64,000 nt of DNA from Augochlora pura (Eukaryota; Arthropoda; Insecta; Hymenoptera; Halictidae): assembly GCF_028453695.1 (NCBI RefSeq), contig NC_135781.1, forward strand, positions 30,937,640-31,001,639. The letters run 5' to 3'. This document shows, piece after piece, positions 56,916 to 64,000 of this stretch. Made by a program: the position numbers and the translations under genes. The notes beneath the pieces are model-generated. The model made no database searches and was not told the origin of the DNA. It was given only the letters and a program-made list of their open reading frames with translations. How positions within the stretch are numbered: the stretch's first letter is position 1; the number at the start of each line of letters is the position of its first letter.

Positions 56916-58687
56916 CTCAAACATTTGTTAAATTGGTCCGAAAATTTCAAAACGTGCCTCCTTATAATTCTTTAAAAAGAAAATCGCAAATTTTTACCAG
57001 CCTCCTTTTTCAATCCCTTTTGAAGGGGTTGTCAAATTAACGCCACGCTCAACAATTCTATTTCCTATAAAAATGACGTCCCAGCGAAAAATTTCACTGC
57101 AAATTTTCCGAATAAAATAACAAAGATACAACGGCTCGCAATGAGGCAAACTTTTCCGTCGACATTCCCATCAACGTCTGTCGGAATCAAAAAAAAATAT
57201 ATTGCCGCACAGTGGAACGTGATTAATGTTCGTCACCGTCGAATTTGGAAATTTCAATATTTCGACGTGGCAATCGTTCGGAAACGGGAAATATGATTTT
57301 CGAGCCCGTATGTCATCTGTTTCCTATTTTGAAGAACCACGTTGCGGGGATGCGTAAAAAGCGTATGACAGGCTTTTAGCTAAATTGCTTCATTAGTCCC
57401 CGTGATATTTTTGGGCGACGATTGTGGAAAATCTATTTTCAGAAAAACGCATTTACATCTCCAACTGCGACGTATTTTTGAACTTAATGGATACTTTAGA
57501 GTTTGATTAGGTTCGTCAGGTGTAACGTCGATCGTTTAATGAAATTATTTAACCCTTTATGAGGCGAATTTATTTCTTAAATAGAAATGATAGTATATTA
57601 AAAATAAAAAATTATTCGAGCTAAAAATTGTTTTTGCAAACAATTATTAGAGTAAAGAATTATTTAAATATATAAGTAAGATAATTTGTAAGGAATAATT
57701 AAGTCTTCGAATGAAATTTTCAATTAAAAGGGTAATAATATTATTTGTATATTTATTCAAAGTAATCCGAATGAGAAATATATGATAAATAGGTATAGTA
57801 ATTATTATTATATTATTTTATATATTATATTAATGTAGGTACAAATTATAGAGTAGTAAAACATAAAAAACAATTATTACCATAATATTATATTATTATA
57901 TTATTGTATCATTATATCATTACATTATAATATTATTAATTATAACAAAGAAGCATCAGTGACGGTAAAATAAATGATTTACGACAACCCCTACCAAACC
58001 AATCGTTTTTAACAACAATCCAAAAGCCAATAATTTTTAACAACAATCCAAAAACCAATCTTGCGAGTCGCCTAAACACCGTGCATTGAAACTTCCACCA
58101 TTTCCCCCCCTCTCCCCACGATTTCATTCCTCGAGCGTGCCGCGCGACCAATTTCGCGCGCGCCAGTCAATTTCTCGTGTGTTCAACGCGTTACGATCGC
58201 ATTTTACGGCGTCCCGTTTTCCATAGAACGTCGCGTCGCCGCTTCCGATACGTTTTAGGAATGAAAATGTTCCCGCTAAAAGCGCAGATACAGAGACGGC
58301 GGTAAACAACGGTTGCGAGCAAACGACGACGACGACGACGACGATGTGATAGACAGCGCCGCCATAAATTCAATGTTATTTCGGACGCCGCGCCCCGTAT
58401 CATGTGACATCTGTAGCGGAAAACGCGCAAGGGCGTGGGACTGGAGATATTGCACACAGAGCGTCCATCACTCGGGAACTTCATAATAATAGAAAGTATC
58501 AAGCGAGACAGTGGCAACGCGTTGATATTAAATTGTTCATTGTGCCAGCGCGACGCTATCGCCGCGATACAATGTTCAACCGCGTCAAACGCCGCGCGCT
58601 GCAACGCGATTGCATTATGCAACTGTGTTGATGCTACTCGCGGATCTCAGAGTGCAAAATACTTCTTTTCGAGCTCTAATTCATTGA
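56916..58687. other. AT-rich then CpG-rich DNA, no gene supported
   Basis: 57730-57950 is an ATTATATTA-rich satellite. A CCCTTTATGAGGCG follows TTAA at 57549 without a partner. 58130-58640 is CpG-rich with (GAC)n at 58324-58343 and a 143-codon minus-strand frame (58191-58622) without recognised domain. Confidence 0.4.
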
Positions 58688-59037
58688 CCCTTCGCACTCG
58701 AAGCCGTTTCAATTATACAAATCTAGAATAATTTTTTTAGCTTTCAGTATTTCCATTTTATATTCTAAATGATTTATCTTCTAAATAATTTATTTTCTAA
58801 ATAATTTCTATTCTAAATAATTGATATTATAAATAATTAATATTCTAAATAATTTATATTTTAAATAATTGATATTCTAAGTAATTTATATTCTAAGCAT
58901 ATGAAATTGAGTCTCGTATTACTTATATAACAGTTACACTTTCAACAATTTTTTCAATCTATACTTTAACAATATCTCTAAAAATTATTTTAGAACGTGT
59001 TACAACAATTTGAATAGTGCCGCTCGAGTGCAAAGGG
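58688..59037. mobile_element. TTAA-type MITE, 350 bp, with internal microsatellite
   Basis: TTGA (mutated TTAA), CCCTTCGCACTCGAAGCCG at the left, GTGCCGCTCGAGTGCAAAGGG at the right, TTAA (59038-59041). (ATTCTAAATAATTTAT)n at about 58765-58890 has expanded inside it. Confidence 0.85.
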
Positions 59038-59041
59038 TTAA

Positions 59042-59944
59042 TATGTTAGACGCTTGTGCAAAATGGCAATTTTCACAATTTGTGCAAAATATACTCTTTA
59101 ATATATTTATATAATAGTATAGTAATATTATGTGATTTCTCGTGAGCATTCGCAGTTTTATATTTCAGCCACATGCTCTCGTCGAGAATGCATCAAATTC
59201 TCGCGGTCTGTACTCGGTTTCTTTGACAGGAAAATTTTATTCAGACCAAGAATGGCAAACGGAATAATTCGACGCCCGCGTTTCTTTGAATTGTAAAAAC
59301 ATCTGTGCTCTTTTTATGGAACTATCGCGCTTGCATACGGATTTTTATATATTTTATTACGAGCATGCGAAGTGCGTCGTTCTTTATTGTTTTAACTGTA
59401 TGTATTCTGTTGCGAGCAAGCGTGTAAAATATTTGTGCGAATTATTGGTCTGTGGTATTTGTTTCCAAATTCCAAATTTCAAATTCTAAATTCCAGATTC
59501 TAAATTCATAGTTCCAAATTTCTAAATAATAAATTCATAATTCCAAGTTACAGTCCTGAATTTATTTACATTTTCTCTAATTTATATTTCTTTCATTTCA
59601 TATTCTTCTCTAATTTAAATAATATCTATTGGGAATAAATAAATTTATTAAACAGTATACCATAAAGGTACCTGCAATTCCATTATTTATATAACCAAAA
59701 ATTATCGAATTTGTCCATAATGCTACAATCGCTATAAAAAATCCACACCTATAAAAATCCGCTTATTAGTCTAACAAATTCACTAACCCAATAAAAATCA
59801 CACCGTTTGCGCCAATGCGCCGAAGAACAGGCTCTCGAGTTGCACAAAAGATTACCGCGAGAGCATCGCCGGAACGATTTCGTGTAAGGTAAACCGGGGG
59901 GCCGGCTATCGAAATTGAAATCGTATGATTTCCTCGATCACCCG
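59042..59944. other. AT-rich DNA with AATTCCAAATT repeat
   Basis: 59465-59550 holds about eight AATTCCAAATTTC/TAAATTC units of 10-14 bp. A 67-codon plus-strand frame precedes it with no motif. Confidence 0.4.
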
Positions 59945-59963
59945 AGGAGAGAGAAAAAGAGAG

Positions 59964-60008
<45 letters not shown>
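59945..60008. repeat. GA microsatellite
   Basis: (GAGAGAAAAA)n then a pure (GA) run of about 36 bp. Confidence 0.95.
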
Positions 60009-60009
<1 letters not shown>

Positions 60010-60339
60010 ACCAACCCGGCCCCCGACACACGATATCCGTACCGTTAGGTTGTCGGTCCACCCTCGTCCCTCGAAGCTCATTGTCGTTTCGCACATTCTA
60101 CACGGATTTCGGAGGGCGCGCACAGGTACGTGGGAAGACACACTCGATCGAATGCGATCGAGCCGCGGCCGAAAAGAGAAGATTCCCATTATTGTGGCGA
60201 ACGAAAGAAGGCCGATGCCGACCTACGCGATCATCATCGAAGGTGCTCGCCAGGTGGACGAAAATTTTGATGGAGGAGAGGGGGAAGCTGTACGAAGAGA
60301 AAGAGAGACAGGTGGGTGAAGATGGAGGACAAAGGTGGA

Positions 60340-60795
60340 TAGATGGATAAAGAGAGAGAGAGAGAGAGAGAGAGAGAAGAAAAGACAAAATAGGCAAGAT
60401 AATGAGAAATAAAGAGAGAAAGAGAAAAAGAGAGAGATGAAAAGACAAAATAGCCAAGATAATGAGAAATAGAGAAAGAAAGAGAGAGAGAACGAGAAAA
60501 GGAAAAAATAGAGGAAGAGATAAAGAGAGAAGGAAAAAAGAGAGATTAAAAGAGAAAGTAAAAAAGAAAGAAAAAAGACAGACAGATAGCGACAGAAAGA
60601 GAAAAAGAAAGACAGAAAGGGAGATTAAAAAATAAAGAAAAAAGAGAGAAAGAGCGCTAAAGAAAGTCAAAAAGAAAAAAAATTGAAAATGAAAGTGAAA
60701 TAAAAAAATTGGAAAAAGAAAGAGAAAAAAAGAGAAAGGCACGAAGAGAGAAAAAGAGAGGAACAGAAAAAGAGAAAGAAAGAAACAGGGGGCGT
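60340..60795. repeat. 450-bp purine tract
   Basis: Almost pure A/G on the plus strand with GAGAGAAAGA units. A block of about 65 bp (GAAAAGACAAAATAG.CAAGATAATGAGAAATA) occurs twice, at about 60377 and 60438. Such mirror-like purine tracts can form triplex DNA. The 214-codon Phe/Ser/Leu frame on the minus strand is its reading. Confidence 0.9.
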
Positions 60796-60924
60796 GTGCA
60801 GGAGTATCGCTTCTCTTATGATTTTCAATAACGAAAGGTTCTCATCGTTCGAAGCTAAAGGGTGGGGGAGGAGGGGAGAGGAGGAGGAGGAGGAGGAGGA
60901 AACTGCATTTGTTGTGCCCTGAAA

Positions 60925-61080
60925 ATGCAGCGCCGAGTACCGTTCGAGGAAGAAACGCGTTCATTCAGTGGACACGATTACAATGGAATTTCCTGTTCCG
61001 GAGTAGTCGTCCAGCTTTTTGGAGGAACGAACAACACACACGCTGTCTGTCTGTCTAGCGAGCCGACAGCGCGCCTGTAA
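60925..61080 (+). CDS. Possible small ORF, 51 codons
   Basis: The frame MQRRVPFEEETRSFSGHDYN...SSEPTARL starts in the context TGAAAATGC and ends at TAA. Codon use is balanced and there is no repeat except GTCTGTCTGTCT near the end. It lies just downstream of a GGA-rich tract. No family recognised, no splice evidence, and a minus-strand frame overlaps it. Confidence 0.15.
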   Translation: MQRRVPFEEETRSFSGHDYNGISCSGVVVQLFGGTNNTHAVCLSSEPTARL

Positions 61081-61259
61081 AACAACCGTGATCCGCGCAA
61101 CGCGGACGTGGAATCGTTCTTTCTAATGGAGCGGGCAAAGCAGTGAACACGTTGCCGGTAAATGCGATAATAGGAGAAGAATGTGGTCGAGTGATGAATC
61201 TGCGACGAGAAATGGAAACTGATCGAGTTGAAGGACGATGGCGATTTCATTTGTTAGCA

Positions 61260-61425
61260 TTTATTAATTATTAGGTTATTACTTTCGTTTATTGCATTAT
61301 TACTTTCGTTCATTACATTATTATTTTCATTATTACATTATTACTTTCGTTCATTACATTATTATTTTCATTATTACATTATTACTTTCTTTTATTACAT
61401 TATTACTTTCATTATTACAATGTGT
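61260..61425. repeat. ATTACATTATTACTTTCGTTC minisatellite
   Basis: About seven units of 22-26 bp, alternating TTTCGTTC and TTTCATT. Confidence 0.9.
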
Positions 61426-62679
61426 GCTAAAGTACTAATGGTTTTATTGGTTATTATTGGTTCGGTGCTTTCTGTTGATTGTTTTTTTATTTTTTGGCGA
61501 AGTTGAATTTTGTTTTATTTTTGGCGTTTGCTTTTTTCGAGTGATGTGAGTTAACATGATGTTAAATCATTTGCTATATTATACATACTATTGTTTTATT
61601 AATCAATGTAATTAATATTGATTTTATTGATATTATGTTATATTATTAGTATTACTATTATATTGTTATTATATTACAATATTATTATATTAGAGTTTTA
61701 TAAGAAATTTGAGAAATTTTGATCGAACGATTCCTTGCCATCTAACTCCATCAACCATACCAACAAACGCGTACAATTAAAAATGCCAAGAGTATAGAAG
61801 GAAACGTCGAGCACTGTAGAGCGCAGTCTAAACAAACGATTAACCTGTACACGTAGATCGGATCGAGCGGCTATCTGTCGTAAACGGCGGTGTCCACATT
61901 TGGTCGATAGTCGCGGCGTCCCAAGAAAGTTGAAGGGTCGTTGCCCTTAGCCTACACAGATGATCCGATAACGGTACTACACAACGCATGTCACCGAGCA
62001 GAGAGCCCGGGCACATATCTTAAAATATTACGGCGCGTAAAGGCACGGGCACGCATAATTCCTCTGGCCTGGTATCGATACACAGTGCCGGTAGCCGGCA
62101 GATAATTCTGTTCACGGCGGGCAACGCGCGCGCGCGGACTTGCACAACGTGTTTTGAAAGTTCAGTTTCCTGAACGCCGGGCCGTTGTTGTTTAATTCAT
62201 TCTCTTCTCCCGTTGTCGGATATATTCGACGACAACGACGACGACGACCGACCGATCGGGTATAGGCAACGAATTTGGTAGCGACACGGCTGTGACGCAG
62301 CGCGCGCGCGCGCGAGTCTGTTTACCGGTTCCACGGTGGCCACCGCGGTGAAACGACGGATTACAGTTATTCACACGCGGTCACTGTCAATGACCCGCGG
62401 CTACGACGACGACGACGACGGACGACGGACGAACGACGACGATGGCCCCGCGCCGCCGCCGCCGCTGTCCACAGAAAAGCAATCACTCCGGCCTAATGGA
62501 GTTATGCCTTCGTCGTCGGATCAATTAGGCAAATGGACGGCCAAGAAATTTCAATAAGGAACTGCGCCGGTACGAATCGGTTCCGGCGTGCCACCGAACT
62601 GGACTCGCCTCGCGAAACGTCGATTTCGAACCGAATTCGACAGTTTCGCCGAGTCTTTCAATGTTTACCGTACTTTTAA
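61426..62679. other. AT-rich then CpG-rich DNA, no gene supported
   Basis: 61560-61690 is ATTATATTA-rich. 61770-62640 is CpG-rich with (GAC)n at 62229-62247 and 62403-62420, (GC)n at 62300-62313 and (CCG)n at 62452-62464. GTTCAGTTTCCTGAAC at 62161-62176 is a 6-bp-arm dyad. Confidence 0.4.
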
Positions 62680-62880
62680 CCCTTTGCTCTTGAACGGTGG
62701 CTCTGAGACATTACTGAAATTATTCTACCACGTCCTAAGATTATTTTTAAACCTAGTTTAGATTAAAGGAAATAAAAAATAAAACAATATAAAAGTGCAG
62801 CTTGTTATTTAGAGTAGAAATACTACGAGCCAGGAAAATTATTTTCAATTTATAGATAATGTTGCTTCGAGTGCAAAGGG
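62680..62880. mobile_element. TTAA-type MITE, 201 bp
   Basis: TTAA (62676-62679), CCCTTTGCTCTTGAACGGTG at the left with subterminal GGTGGCTCTGAGACATTACT, and GTTGCTTCGAGTGCAAAGGG at the right followed by ATTT (a mutated TTAA). Same subfamily as 25589 and 51500. Confidence 0.85.
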
Positions 62881-63659
62881 ATTTTAAGCAGTGGCAAATG
62901 TTTCGCATAAAGCGTTTTTATTAGTAAGTTAATTAACTTTGAAGTGGCATAATTTTCTTGGAGCATTTATTGAATACGCAAATGTTATTCAGCAAGTGGT
63001 AAGCAATATTATAGAAATAGTATAGAAGCATGGAACTATACAGATAATTTATTTGTTAAAATTAAAGATAAAGGTTTATAGTATTTTTTATTATGCTCGA
63101 CAACTTTGGGTTGTTAATAGAATGCACATTGCTGCGTATATTAAAACTACGTATTTGTATATATGTAACAATTTAATTCAATTATAAATTATATATATAA
63201 TTATTCGACAGTTTGTTAAAAGACAGTTAATTCTAGTTACCTTTAGTACCGTAGTTACCTTTCTGGGAAAGGAATTTATGAAATGTTTCAATTTTTAACC
63301 ATTCTCCCCATTTTTCTGGGTGCGTATAGTTGAAGTGATTCACGAAACTTCCAAGAATTTGCTACAAGCTAAGCGCAAACATTCCTCGATTACCTCGACA
63401 AAACGAGGTTTAGATAAAGCTGTAGAAAGCACCGTAATGAGTCTGGTCTTAGAGATAGTGCGTGACTGATTAAGAGTTAGATGCAAGGGTTCGTGGGTGC
63501 AGAAATGAAGAACTACAACGTCCCCGCTAATTCAAACAATGAATCCTTATGGACGAGTCAAACACGATGGCTATTAATCTCGTGAAATGTGATCATTTAT
63601 CGTCGTATTCTGTATTCCGTAATCCTTTGGGAACCGATGATAGAAACCTTTTATTGCAT
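62881..63659. other. AT-rich DNA, nothing supported
   Basis: No repeat or coding structure could be supported. Confidence 0.35.
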
Positions 63660-64000
63660 GGATTGGTTTAGGAATAGGAAATGAGGAATGTTGAATGTGG
63701 AATGTAAAATGTGAAATATGAAATGTTGGATGTTGAATGTGGAATGCGGAATGTTGAATGTTGAATGTTGAATGTTGAATGTAGAATGTTGAATGTTGAA
63801 TGTTGAATGTTGAATGTTGAATGTGGAATGTGCAATGTGGAATGTGGAATATGAAATGTTGAATGTGGAATATGAAATGTTGAATGTGAAATATGGAGAG
63901 TGGAGTGTGGAATGTTAAAGATAGAATATGGAGTGTGTAATATGGAATATGAAATATGGAATATGTAAAGTGGAATATGTAATGTGGAATATGTAAAGTG
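63660..64000. repeat. 7-bp minisatellite GAATGTT/GAATGTG
   Basis: At least 40 units of GAATGTT, GAATGTG, GAATATG and AAATGTT, running to the right edge of the window. Runs of identical GAATGTT units (63755-63820) mark recent expansion. Confidence 0.95.

Noticed and set aside
58191..58622. 143-codon minus-strand frame
   Set aside because: The centre is a poly-Arg reading of a GAC repeat; no domain, and opposite-strand frames overlap.
60098..60742. 214-codon minus-strand Phe/Ser/Leu frame
   Set aside because: Direct translation of the long purine tract; resembles membrane segments only because CTT/TTT/TCT codons encode Leu/Phe/Ser.

Overview
The window is animal nuclear DNA, most probably from a hymenopteran and likely a bee. 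AT-rich stretches packed with microsatellites alternate with islands rich in undepleted CpG. Spliced structure is visible, operons and dense coding are not, and many short TTAA-flanked transposon derivatives are present. The species assignment is an inference from composition. No complete gene lies in the window.

One coding exon is recognised with confidence, at 27815-27938 on the minus strand. It encodes the 41-residue amino terminus MFEMWSAVSSKLE...SSGSIK, followed by one base of the next codon and a GTAAC splice donor. This matches the isoform start of the ecdysone-induced nuclear receptor HR3 (Drosophila Hr3/Hr46, the insect ROR homologue), in which a MFDMW...SKLE...SSGSIK segment runs directly into the DNA-binding domain. 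Positions 1-27814 are therefore the start of a first coding intron of at least 27.8 kb. The zinc-finger exon was not found and should lie beyond position 1. Positions above 27938 are 5' leader, promoter and distal upstream DNA, or further non-coding 5' introns, of the same gene. Any gene transcribed from the far CpG islands cannot be identified from coding content.

Layout. 1-27814: HR3 intron, a mosaic of minisatellites (palindromic arrays at 3360-3605 and 20483-20866, AT satellites at 4.8-5.3, 9.5, 14.0, 15.0-15.8 and 22.6-23.0 kb), a diverged duplication at 5.4-6.2 kb, CpG-rich islands near 4.1-4.7, 8.6-9.3, 12.7-13.2 and 15.9-17.3 kb, and TTAA elements. 27815-28200: HR3 first coding exon and CpG-rich leader. 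28200-33540: upstream DNA with pyrimidine-rich tracts, a dispersed 'AATCTACTGCGAG' repeat and a foldback element. 33540-35130: CpG island with an in-frame 33-bp minisatellite. 35130-47880: AT-rich DNA with several two-copy duplications, a cluster of nested TTAA elements at 37.3-37.8 kb and a CpG island at 41.8-42.5 kb. 47880-51080: the largest CpG-rich, GA-rich island. 51080-64000: mixed DNA with TTAA elements, a 24-bp minisatellite at 56.6 kb, a long GA tract at 60.3-60.8 kb and a 7-bp minisatellite running off the right edge.

The main interspersed component is a family of short elements. They begin CCCTTTGCACTCGA, end TCGAGTGCAAAGGG and are flanked by TTAA, which is the target signature of piggyBac-type transposons. 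About 17 members, full or partial, were located. They carry no transposase and are best read as piggyBac-type MITEs. Nearly all long open frames in the window are by-products of GA, CT, GAC or AT repeats and are not annotated as genes.
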